A stretch of DNA of 7,109 nucleotides from an uncultured Oscillospiraceae bacterium. Lineage in GTDB: Bacteria > Bacillota > Clostridia > UBA1212 > SIG427. Below the pieces are notes generated by a model. The model was not told where the DNA came from. It worked only from the letters and a program-made list of their open reading frames with translations, and made no database searches. Every line of letters starts with the position of its first letter. The stretch's first letter is position 1. The DNA is taken from NCBI GenBank assembly GCA_902465325.1, contig CABQMV010000102.1, positions 1-7,109 of the forward strand, in the 5' to 3' direction. Below are positions 1-6,188 of this stretch, one piece after another. The translations under genes and the position numbers were made by a program.

Positions 1-408
1 AGATTCCCCCGCATTTTTTCTTTTTCTGCTTCCGATCTCATTCTTTCCTGCTGCTTGATCCGGGTGGTCATGGCGCTGGTCATTACAGAGGTAGCAAACA
101 TACTGATAAAGGTAGCGGGATATCCGGAAATCGTAAAATTAAAGGCAAAATAGGGATAGGTAAAAATATAATTTACCAGAATCACCCCTGCCAGCGAGCT
201 GAGAATTCCAAATAAATAGCCGTCTGTATACCGGGGACCAGAAAAACCGCCATAACAAAAAGCATGGGGACATAAGTGTCATTTCCATCTAAGAGCCTCA
301 TCAAAAATGAAAAAGCAGATACGGCCCCCATAATCATCAGAGAAATTCCCAGATCCCGCCAGGAAAATGGAAAGAGCAGTTCCCAGCGGCTTGCTTTTTT
401 TGCTTCAT
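1..408 (-). pseudogene. Frameshifted N-terminal part of a DUF4118 (KdpD-like) sensor histidine kinase, cut by the window edge
   Basis: The reading frames pieced together give a four-helix DUF4118 sensor module like that of KdpD-type histidine kinases. A short basic N-terminus (MKQKKASRWELLFPF if repaired) is followed by a first helix, then VPMLFVMAVFLV, the family's conserved DGYLFGILSSLAG segment, the TYPYFAFNFTISGYP loop, and a last helix ending in TTRIKQQERM. The final visible residues, EAEKEKMRGNL, normally lead into the dimerisation and phosphoacceptor (H-box) region, which would lie left of position 1. Two breaks are visible. The A7 run at 395-401 needs one more A to join the ATG at 408 to the body. 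Near 233-237 one base is missing, since restoring gtc-tcc-cgg gives the expected LVSRYTDGYLFG. The ATG at 408 is preceded by GGGTGAT. The likely role was membrane-bound signal sensing. It is either a real pseudogene or the product of two base-call errors, and the sequence alone cannot separate these. Confidence 0.72.
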
Positions 409-477
409 ACCATCACCCTTTTTATTATACCATGACCGGTGCCCAAAAGCAGCACAGGCCCTCCGGCGACTTTTTTA

Positions 478-621
478 TCAGGGCTGTTTTTGTTCCTTTT
501 TGCGGCGGGTAAAGCGGTTTAGAAGCACAATGCTGAGAATCAACACGGCAGTAACGGCAAATACGCCGCACATACCTTTTAACATATAGGGAAGAGTCTG
601 TAAAAATTGCTCTAAATTCAT
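478..621 (-). CDS. OadG-like small single-helix subunit of a Na+-pump decarboxylase (47 aa)
   Basis: This 47-residue protein begins MNLEQFLQTLPYMLKGMCG. One hydrophobic helix follows (about residues 13-35, VFAVTAVLILSIVLL), then a basic tail, NRFTRRKKEQKQP. The layout of N-terminal amphipathic stretch, one helix and charged tail matches the short OadG-related proteins found beside lone decarboxylase beta subunits in Clostridia. It is shorter than classical OadG (about 80 aa) and lacks a His-rich zinc-binding C-terminus. The start is supported by AAGGAGG at 627-633, five bases before the ATG. The start lies 14 bp after the oadB stop, so the two are almost certainly co-transcribed and possibly translationally coupled. 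By analogy it would stabilise or assemble the beta subunit in the membrane. The family assignment rests on context and overall shape rather than on catalytic motifs. Confidence 0.8.
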   Translation of the reverse strand: MNLEQFLQTLPYMLKGMCGVFAVTAVLILSIVLLNRFTRRKKEQKQP

Positions 622-635
622 TTTTTCCTCCTTCT

Positions 636-1757
636 TCAGCCAAAAAAGTTCAGTATAAGACCGCCTGCCACCACAGAGGCGATCTGACCGGAAACATTAG
701 TTCCCACGGCGTGCATAAGCAGAAAATTTTGATCGTCCTCCTCCAGCCCGAGCTTATGCACGACCCTGGCAGACATAGGAAAAGCGGAAATTCCGGCGGC
801 GCCTATCATAGGGTTTACTTTATTTTTTACAAATAAATTCATGATTTTAGCAAACAGTACGCCTCCTGCTGTGTCGAAAAGAAAAGCGAAGAGTCCAAGG
901 CCTAAAATCATCAGGGTCTGAGGATTCAGAAAAGCATCGGCTGTCATTTTGGCCGCTACTGTGATGCCCAGCAGCAGTGTCACCAGATTTGCCAGTACCT
1001 TCTGAGCTGTATCCGAAAGGGAGTTCAGTACACCGCACTCCCGGATTAGATTGCCGAACATGAGAAATCCAATCAGCGCCACAGAACGGGGCGAGATGAT
1101 TCCGGTGATAATTGTTGCCAGAATAGGAAATAGAATTTTAGTAAGCCGGGTCACCTGAATACCGGTATAATTCATGCGGATTTTTCGTTCCTTTTTTGTA
1201 GTTAGCAGCTTTATAATAGGAGGCTGTACCATAGGTACCAGGGCCATGTAGGAATAAGCAGCCACAATAATAGGCCCAATATAGTTAGAATGAAAATAGT
1301 TTGCTACAAAAATGGAAGTGGGTCCGTCGGCAGCTCCGATGATAGCAATGGAGGCGGCGTCCTTTATTTCAAAGCTAAACAGCGCGGCCATGCTCAGGGT
1401 GAAAAAGATACCGAACTGGGCTGCCGCGCCGAACAGCATGAGCTTGGGATTGGCCAGCAGCGGTTCAAAATCAATCATTGCGCCAATTCCGATAAAAAGC
1501 AGCAGAGGGAAGAGCTCGTTGGCAATTCCGCTGTTAAACAGTAAATCAATTACGCCGATTTCTTTTATTCCGTTGTATATCTGTGTCACTGCCCCGGACA
1601 GGGGAAGGTTGACTAAAATTGCTCCAAATCCCATGGGAAGCAGCAGAGTAGGCTCCATATCCTTTTTAATAGCTAAATAGATAAGAAGGCCTCCTATGAT
1701 CCACATCACCACATGCTGCCATTGAATATTTAAAATGTTTTCAAAAACGGCGCTCAT
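636..1757 (-). CDS. oadB: Sodium ion-translocating decarboxylase, beta subunit (OadB/GcdB/MmdB family)
   Basis: This is a 373-residue polytopic membrane protein of normal family length. In Na+-pumping oxaloacetate, glutaconyl-CoA and methylmalonyl-CoA decarboxylases the beta subunit decarboxylates carboxybiotin and exports Na+. Family hallmarks include GIGAMIDFEPLLANP (90-104) and GAADGPTSIF (141-150), whose Asp144 should correspond to the Na+-binding Asp of region IIIa. Others are GNLIRECGVL (235-244), FDTAGGV (294-300), NPMIGAAGISAFPMSARV (315-332) and the C-terminal NFLLMHAVGTNVSGQI (344-359), with its conserved Asn and Gly. The ATG at 1757 has AAGGAG seven bases upstream. The gene starts 43 bp after a tRNA-Ser with no terminator between, and the OadG-like gene follows directly. 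No alpha subunit or biotin carrier is encoded in the window, so the substrate cannot be named. The symbol denotes the family only. Confidence 0.95.
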   Translation of the reverse strand: MSAVFENILNIQWQHVVMWIIGGLLIYLAIKKDMEPTLLLPMGFGAILVNLPLSGAVTQIYNGIKEIGVIDLLFNSGIANELFPLLLFIGIGAMIDFEPLLANPKLMLFGAAAQFGIFFTLSMAALFSFEIKDAASIAIIGAADGPTSIFVANYFHSNYIGPIIVAAYSYMALVPMVQPPIIKLLTTKKERKIRMNYTGIQVTRLTKILFPILATIITGIISPRSVALIGFLMFGNLIRECGVLNSLSDTAQKVLANLVTLLLGITVAAKMTADAFLNPQTLMILGLGLFAFLFDTAGGVLFAKIMNLFVKNKVNPMIGAAGISAFPMSARVVHKLGLEEDDQNFLLMHAVGTNVSGQIASVVAGGLILNFFG

Positions 1758-1800
1758 CGTTTCACTCCTTGATTTTCATTGTATAAGTATATGCTTTACA

Positions 1801-1889
1801 TGGCGGAAGCGGTGGGATTCGAACCCACGAGCCCGTGAGGACTACCTGATTTCGAGTCAGGCCCGTTATGACCACTTCGATACGCTTCC
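1801..1889 (-). tRNA. tRNA-Ser (anticodon CGA)
   Basis: This is a complete 89-nt class II tRNA including an encoded CCA. The acceptor arm pairs GGAAGCG with CGCTTCC, followed by discriminator G and CCA. The anticodon arm is CCTGA-CTCGAAA-TCAGG, which places CGA at positions 34-36 and so reads UCG (serine). The long variable arm folds as AGTCC-TCAC-GGGCT with one G-U pair, as expected for tRNA-Ser. The T arm is GTGGG-TTCGAAT-CCCAC. The D loop carries the GTGGTC stretch with the conserved GG. The nearest good promoter is at 1981-2009, beyond a half-length copy of the same gene, so the transcript probably starts there. No terminator is visible before oadB at 1757. Confidence 0.97.
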
Positions 1890-1926
1890 ATATTAAGTTT
1901 TGAGTGCAGAGAGTACCGAAAAAATG

Positions 1927-1969
1927 TGATTTCGAGTCAGGCCCGTTATGACCACTTCGATACGTCTCC
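1927..1969 (-). pseudogene. 5'-half copy of the tRNA-Ser(CGA) gene
   Basis: This 43-nt stretch matches the first 43 nt of the adjacent tRNA-Ser at 1847-1889 at 41 positions, with a constant 80-bp offset. The two differences lie in the acceptor strand (GGAGACG here, GGAAGCG in the full gene). The copy holds the 5' acceptor strand, the D arm, the 5' anticodon stem, the whole CTCGAAA loop and three of five bases of the 3' anticodon stem. It then stops, and the sequence continues as CATTTTTTCGG. Variable arm, T arm and 3' acceptor strand are absent, so it cannot make a tRNA. A strong promoter predicts transcription starting about five bases before its 5' end, so it is probably transcribed as the leader of the full tRNA precursor. 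It looks like the remains of a second tRNA-Ser gene or of a partial tandem duplication. Confidence 0.88.
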
Positions 1970-1980
1970 AAAGCCTGCTT

Positions 1981-2009
1981 ATTATACCATGGGGCCCAGG
2001 TCCCGTCAA
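1981..2009 (-). promoter_or_regulatory. Near-consensus housekeeping promoter for the tRNA-Ser region
   Basis: On the minus strand TTGACG (2004-2009) is followed by exactly 17 bp and then TATAAT (1981-1986), with an extended -10 TG at the usual position (TGGTATAAT). The predicted start near 1974-1975 lies five or six bases before the 5' end of the half-tRNA copy, a typical arrangement for a stable-RNA promoter. Transcription would run through the half copy into the full tRNA and possibly into oadB. Confidence 0.82.
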
Positions 2010-2080
2010 ATACAAAAATCCCAACACTGTCTCTGTTTTCTTGCACGGCGGCCCCGTTTTGCGCCTGTTCTTTTCTGCAG

Positions 2081-2788
2081 TTATTTTCCCGCTGCAGTAG
2101 GTCCCAGCACTTTGTCCAGCTCCGGCTTCAGCAGAGAAGCCATAACGGAATAGCCGGCCCCGTTCGGATGGATTCCGTCCCCGGTATATTCCCAATTGAT
2201 AGAGAATTCGTCGGCCCCCATAATGTGCGTATGGTAATCCACCAGAGGAATTTCATACTCCTGACAGAGCTCTGCCAGCCGGGCGTTTACCTTAAATATT
2301 AAATTGTTTACTTCCGGAGGCCATACACAGGGGAGGATATTACAGAAAATCAATGCCTGACTGGCTTCTTTTGCCTGGTCCATAATATTCACATAGCTGT
2401 TTATAATCAAATCATAGATTTCCTTTTCCTTGCTCCAGAATTCCTGGGAATTCTTATCCTCAATTTCTTTTAACGGCCACATATTATTGATCCCTACCAG
2501 TACCACGCAAACTCTGGGCTTGAGCTGCAGTACGTCAGCGGCAAACCGTTTCGCCGCTATTTGAGCCACATCGCCTCCAATTCCCCGATTGATTACAAGT
2601 CCATATTGGTGGAAAAAAGCGTTCAGCTCCCAGAAATGAGTAATAGAATCTCCTATAAAACAGATATCCACAGGGATTTCGTGGTAAAATAATGTTCCGT
2701 TTTTTATATCAAATTCCTCTCTCCTTGTATCTGCATATGCTCCTTCCCCAAATGTTCCGGGCTTCAGCAATTCGTTTAAATCTCTCAT
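2081..2788 (-). CDS. SGNH/GDSL-family hydrolase (esterase/lipase-like)
   Basis: This 235-residue protein has the SGNH hydrolase blocks in order. Numbering here counts from the upstream GTG at 2797. Block I is FIGDSIT with nucleophile Ser51. Block II is NRGIGGD (70-76) with the oxyanion-hole Gly. Block III is GINNM (102-106), where Asn104 is kept and the usual following Asp is Asn. Block V is DGIHPNGAGY (207-216), which supplies the catalytic Asp207 and His210. It has no signal peptide, so it is probably cytoplasmic. Families with this look act on acyl or acetyl esters, including O-acetylated sugars and lysophospholipids, but the substrate cannot be read from the sequence. I chose the ATG at 2788, with GGTGAT just upstream. 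The GTG at 2797 would add three residues and has only AAGG close by. It is transcribed alone from a probable promoter at 2891-2919, and a leader of about 95 nt precedes it. Confidence 0.9.
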   Translation of the reverse strand: MRDLNELLKPGTFGEGAYADTRREEFDIKNGTLFYHEIPVDICFIGDSITHFWELNAFFHQYGLVINRGIGGDVAQIAAKRFAADVLQLKPRVCVVLVGINNMWPLKEIEDKNSQEFWSKEKEIYDLIINSYVNIMDQAKEASQALIFCNILPCVWPPEVNNLIFKVNARLAELCQEYEIPLVDYHTHIMGADEFSINWEYTGDGIHPNGAGYSVMASLLKPELDKVLGPTAAGK

Positions 2789-2890
2789 TTTTATCACCGT
2801 ACCTTACCAATTTTATGACAGATCGCCGACAGGGCTGTCTGAACTGTTATCATGCATATTATGCTGTTGCACAAATTATTTTACCGGCTG

Positions 2891-2919
2891 ATTATACCAC
2901 GCCCTCTTTCTTTTGAGAA
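2891..2919 (-). promoter_or_regulatory. Probable extended -10 promoter of the SGNH hydrolase gene
   Basis: The minus strand reads TGGTATAAT, an extended -10 with the hexamer at 2891-2896. TTCTCA, which matches the -35 consensus at four of six bases, lies 17 bp upstream at 2914-2919. The predicted start near 2884 leaves a leader of about 95 nt. The element sits in the 157-bp gap between this gene and the divergent small plus-strand gene. Confidence 0.5.
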
Positions 2920-2940
2920 GAGAGTCGTGTACAATATTCA

Positions 2941-2949
2941 AGAGGTGAG
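2941..2949 (+). promoter_or_regulatory. Ribosome binding site that fixes a TTG start
   Basis: AGAGGTGAG complements the 16S 3' end well. Its AGG core is nine bases before the TTG at 2955. The frame has no other plausible start before its conserved first cysteine, so this site decides the start of the Cys-rich small protein. Confidence 0.7.
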
Positions 2950-2954
2950 TTTCA

Positions 2955-3128
2955 TTGAAAAGCAATTGCCAGTGCTGCGTGTACTATGTGTACGATGAAG
3001 AATATGAGGATTATGAATGCACCATGGAGCTGGATGAAGACGAATATGCCAGATATACGGCAGGGCATTACCGAGAGTGTCCGTACTTCCGGGACCGTGA
3101 TGAATACAAAACGGCTCGGCGGCAATAG
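2955..3128 (+). CDS. Cys-rich small protein, DUF6472-like (57 aa, TTG start)
   Basis: This is a 57-residue acidic, tyrosine-rich protein starting (M)KSNCQCCVYYVYDEEYEDYE. It then carries CTMELDEDEYARY (22-34), ECPYFRDRDEYK (41-52) and a basic end, TARRQ. Five cysteines (5, 7, 8, 22 and 42) include a CxxC pair (5 and 8). With Cys22 and Cys42 these could make a four-cysteine metal site, most likely zinc, which is inference. The overall pattern (NCxxC, YVYDEEYE, LDEDE, CPY, DEYK) matches what I recall of DUF6472, small uncharacterised proteins of Lachnospiraceae. The TTG start is supported by AGAGGTGAG upstream. It is the only plus-strand gene here. It diverges from the SGNH hydrolase and ends 6 bp from the stop of the convergent permease, with no clear terminator. 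It has no membrane segment or signal peptide. Function is unknown. Confidence 0.85.
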   Translation: MKSNCQCCVYYVYDEEYEDYECTMELDEDEYARYTAGHYRECPYFRDRDEYKTARRQ

Positions 3129-3134
3129 AGGCTA

Positions 3135-6100
3135 TTATTCAATCGACTTCAGTGATTCTGCCATATTAATGCGTTCCGTTTTAAAATACATAAAGAAATT
3201 TACAATGCCTGCAAAGACCAGGGTAAGACCTACTGCCAGAAGGTAGCTGAGCGGCAGAATTCTGATGTGAAAGGTTATCAGATCCACCTTTATCTGGCTG
3301 ATTACAAAAGCGTGGAGCCAGATTCCCAGCCCGAGTCCCGCAGCAGCGCCCATTAAGGTAAGCAGTATATTCTCACGGAATACATAAGACGCAGTTTCCT
3401 TTCCATTAAAGCCCAGGACCTTTATAGTAGCAATTTCCCGGGCTCGTTCGGTGATATTGATATTCGTCAGATTATACAGCACAATAAAGGCCAGTGCCGC
3501 GGCTGAAAAAGTAATAAACACCACAATATAATCCAGGCTGGACATCATATTTTCAATCCGATCCATAATGTCCTGGGATACGGAGACATTACTGACCAGA
3601 TTACTGACCATAAACAAAGCGCTTCCCTGATGGGGATCGGCGTCTGCAGGTGCGTTTACAAAGGCTGTCTGATATTCCGGCAGCGTACCGATCTGCGACT
3701 GATAGGTATCAGAAGAAACATACACATAGTTCGATACAAAGTTGTCAAAAATGCCGGAAATTTCCAGATCTATGGTATGCATTTCCTCATCTGTTAGGGT
3801 AATCGTATCTCCTATTTGAATTCCCAGCTCCTCCGCCAGCCCATTATTGATGACGCCCTGACCGGTTCCAGGATAGGGCAAAGACGTTTTGCCTGTATGA
3901 AGATCCACAAAATCCTCCAGCTGCTTTGTCGTCTCCGGAATAATCATAGTCACTGATTTTGCAGTATTTTCCTTCTGAACCGTAAAATTTTCCTGGACTG
4001 CGGGCAGTAAACTTTCAATAGCGTCCCCGCATTCCTGCTTAAAATCTTCTATATTCTGAAGGGTTACAGGGGACTTGAAGGTAATCTGGTAATCATAGAG
4101 CTGTATTTCCGTGTATTGCTGAGCTGCAATATCCTGAATAGAATCCCGAATACCAAAGCCCGTCAGCAGAAGTGCCGTACAGCCTCCGATTCCCAATATC
4201 ATCATAAAAAGCCGCTTCTTATATCGAAACATATTTCGAATTGAAACCTTTTTTAAAAATTTAAGATGGTTCCAGAGGAATGGAATGCGTTCCAGCAAAA
4301 TCCTCTGTCCGGCTTTAGGGGATTTAGGCCGGATCAGCTGGGCAGGCACCTCAGAAAGCTCCCTGCTGCAGGATAACCAGGTGACTCCCACAGAACAGAT
4401 CAGCGTTACTGCTATAGAAATCAATGCCAGCGGCACATGAAATACAAATTTGAGCGGGGCAAAGTCGTACATAATATTATAGGCCTTCCAGATTACCTGT
4501 GGGAATAGATAGGATCCGGCCAGAAAGCCTGCAATACAGCCTAATATAGCAGCACTGCCGGCATAGAACAGATATTTAGACAAAATGGCGGCTTTGCTGT
4601 AGCCCAATGCTTTTAGCACGCCGATCTGTGTCCTCTGTTCTTCTATCATACGGTTCATCGTAGTCATACAAACTAGTGCGGCGACTAAAAAGAAAAAAAC
4701 AGGAAATACATTGGCGATTCCCTCTACAATATTAGAATCATTTTCAAAGCAGGCATAGCCGACATTGGTGTTTCGGGAGAGGGTATAGCAAACCGGCTTT
4801 TCCAGGTGGGTCAGCTCCTCCTTAGCCTGTGAAAGCTCCTCTTCAGAGAGCTGAATTTTGCTTTCTGCTTCTGCCAGCTGCTCTTGTGTTTTTTTCTTTT
4901 CTGCCTCATATTCCGCTTGCTTGCCGTCTAATTCTTCTTGCACGGCAGTCAGCTGCTGCAGTCCCTGTTCCAGCTGAGACTGGGCCAGCGCTATTTGTTT
5001 TTGCGCGGCCTCCGCTTCCGCCTGCTTCTGTTGAATTTCCAGTTTCCCGGCATAGTACTGCCGCTGCGCCTCCGCTTTTTCTAGGGCCAGCGTTTCCAGT
5101 GCCTGTTCTGCCATCTCAGGCGGAAGAGCGGCCAGTTGATTTTTCTTCTGTTCAAACTGGGCCTTTGCCCTTGTCCATCCCTCTTCTAAATTCCATAGGC
5201 TTTGGGAAATAGAAGCCAGGCCGCTGTCCAGCTCCTGCCGTTTTTGTCTAAGCTGTTTTTGTGTGGACTCCAGCTCCCTGCGGTTTTCCTCTATTTCCTT
5301 TTGGGCCTCTGCAAGCTGCAGAGCGGCCTCTTCCAGCTTCTGAGCTGCGGATGCCTTTTCTTCATTTAGCTTATTGCGGGCTTCCGAAATTTGCTGCTGT
5401 GCATCTTCTATTTTACTATCTGCCTCTGCCGCAAGCACTTCATATCTCACCTGTCCCCGTTGCTCACAGAGCGCAGTGATTTCATCCTTTGCGCGATCCA
5501 GGGCATCCTGATAGAGAGAAGAGTAGATTGTACCGGGAAGTCCCAGTGTTACAAAAATTTCTGAAAAATACGGAGTAGTAAAGGTAGCCTCCGGTACATA
5601 GAGATAAGCGCTGAGAGTCCCATTTCCAATGGAGGTAGTGCCCCGCTCATAATTCATATAGTAAGGGGATTGGACCAGTCCCACAATCGTAAAGCTGCGG
5701 GAGGAAAAGGTCTCTATTTGGTTGCTGCCGTTTTCCTCTGAAAGAGTCAGGGTTGTACCAATGTCTTTTTCCGTATAGTAGTGGAGATCTGCCACACATT
5801 CATTCTTGCTCTCCGGCATACGGCCCGCTGTGAGGGTAAGCCGATTGACTTTGTCTGTAATAGAATGGATACGCAGCGCCAGATCCGTACCGTCTGTCTG
5901 TGTAACCAACATGTCAGTCCATTTGGCACCTTCTGCCTGCATCGTAGAGTGGTTTTGCAACACCGCTTCTACATCTGCTTCCGTAAATCCCAGGGAACAG
6001 AGGAGCCGATAGTCAAAAAAACAGGCTTCCTTTAAATATTGGTCGCCGGTAGCTACCATAGCGGTCCTTGAAACCTTGAGGCCGGAGAAAAAACCGACCC

Positions 6101-6179
6101 CCAGCGCAACAATGGCAAATATGGCCAAGTAACGGCCCAAACTGTGTTTGATTTCTCTCAGTGTGCTTTTCTTCAGCAT
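3135..6179 (-). CDS. FtsX/MacB-type ABC transporter permease with a long extracytoplasmic coiled coil
   Basis: This 1014-residue permease has two FtsX-type halves and about eight membrane helices. TM1 is at about 16-36, followed by a large outer domain (about 37-250). A heptad-rich, Ala/Gln/Glu/Lys-dominated coiled coil runs from about 253 to 460, broken near 320-365 by a Gly/Trp and LPPEM segment. TM2-TM4 lie at about 489-507, 533-558 and 580-603 and hold the first FtsX domain, with EEQRTQIGVLKALGYS at 513-528. TM5 is at about 656-676, followed by a second outer domain (about 680-880). TM6-TM8 (about 884-904, 936-958 and 974-997) hold the second FtsX domain, with ERAREIATIKVLGFN at 911-925, and the protein ends in ESLKSIE. 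Such permeases move lipoproteins or peptides, or transmit force to outer partners, instead of forming a solute channel. The start at 6179 has GAGG seven bases upstream and follows the ATPase stop by nine bases, so the pair is coupled. The substrate is unknown. Confidence 0.94.
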   Translation of the reverse strand: MLKKSTLREIKHSLGRYLAIFAIVALGVGFFSGLKVSRTAMVATGDQYLKEACFFDYRLLCSLGFTEADVEAVLQNHSTMQAEGAKWTDMLVTQTDGTDLALRIHSITDKVNRLTLTAGRMPESKNECVADLHYYTEKDIGTTLTLSEENGSNQIETFSSRSFTIVGLVQSPYYMNYERGTTSIGNGTLSAYLYVPEATFTTPYFSEIFVTLGLPGTIYSSLYQDALDRAKDEITALCEQRGQVRYEVLAAEADSKIEDAQQQISEARNKLNEEKASAAQKLEEAALQLAEAQKEIEENRRELESTQKQLRQKRQELDSGLASISQSLWNLEEGWTRAKAQFEQKKNQLAALPPEMAEQALETLALEKAEAQRQYYAGKLEIQQKQAEAEAAQKQIALAQSQLEQGLQQLTAVQEELDGKQAEYEAEKKKTQEQLAEAESKIQLSEEELSQAKEELTHLEKPVCYTLSRNTNVGYACFENDSNIVEGIANVFPVFFFLVAALVCMTTMNRMIEEQRTQIGVLKALGYSKAAILSKYLFYAGSAAILGCIAGFLAGSYLFPQVIWKAYNIMYDFAPLKFVFHVPLALISIAVTLICSVGVTWLSCSRELSEVPAQLIRPKSPKAGQRILLERIPFLWNHLKFLKKVSIRNMFRYKKRLFMMILGIGGCTALLLTGFGIRDSIQDIAAQQYTEIQLYDYQITFKSPVTLQNIEDFKQECGDAIESLLPAVQENFTVQKENTAKSVTMIIPETTKQLEDFVDLHTGKTSLPYPGTGQGVINNGLAEELGIQIGDTITLTDEEMHTIDLEISGIFDNFVSNYVYVSSDTYQSQIGTLPEYQTAFVNAPADADPHQGSALFMVSNLVSNVSVSQDIMDRIENMMSSLDYIVVFITFSAAALAFIVLYNLTNINITERAREIATIKVLGFNGKETASYVFRENILLTLMGAAAGLGLGIWLHAFVISQIKVDLITFHIRILPLSYLLAVGLTLVFAGIVNFFMYFKTERINMAESLKSIE

Positions 6180-6188
6180 AGCTCTGCC

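Noticed and set aside
424..432. TGGTATAAT as a promoter for the broken sensor kinase
   Set aside because: It is a good extended -10, but the predicted start near 417 would fall within the ribosome binding site, leaving about 9 nt of leader, and no -35 is present. It was left out as a feature.
425..643. 72-codon minus-strand open frame over the OadG-like gene
   Set aside because: It is an out-of-frame overlap of the 47-residue OadG-like gene, which has the proper AAGGAGG site and a membrane helix. This frame has neither.
1890..1926. Degraded 3' half of the second tRNA between the copies
   Set aside because: GGTACTCTC loosely resembles the variable-arm sequence GGTAGTCCTC, but no T arm or acceptor strand can be aligned, so the match is too weak to claim.
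1801..1970. Attachment site of an integrated element at the tRNA-Ser gene
   Set aside because: Integration normally duplicates the tRNA 3' end. Here the 5' half is duplicated, and no integrase or mobile genes lie nearby.
1762..2195. Two minus-strand open frames of 94 and 100 codons across the tRNA region
   Set aside because: They are translations of the tRNA-Ser, its half copy and the promoter region. Their repeated peptide comes from the duplicated tRNA sequence.
2930..2935. TACAAT as a -10 for the Cys-rich small gene
   Set aside because: No acceptable -35 is found at 16-18 bp, and the leader would be only about 13 nt. The true promoter of this gene is not resolved.
4829..5479. Plus-strand open frames of 127 and 72 codons opposite the permease
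   Set aside because: They lie antisense to the coiled-coil segment, where biased Gln/Glu/Ala/Leu codons remove stops on the other strand. They have no ribosome binding site and an implausible Pro/Leu/Ala composition.
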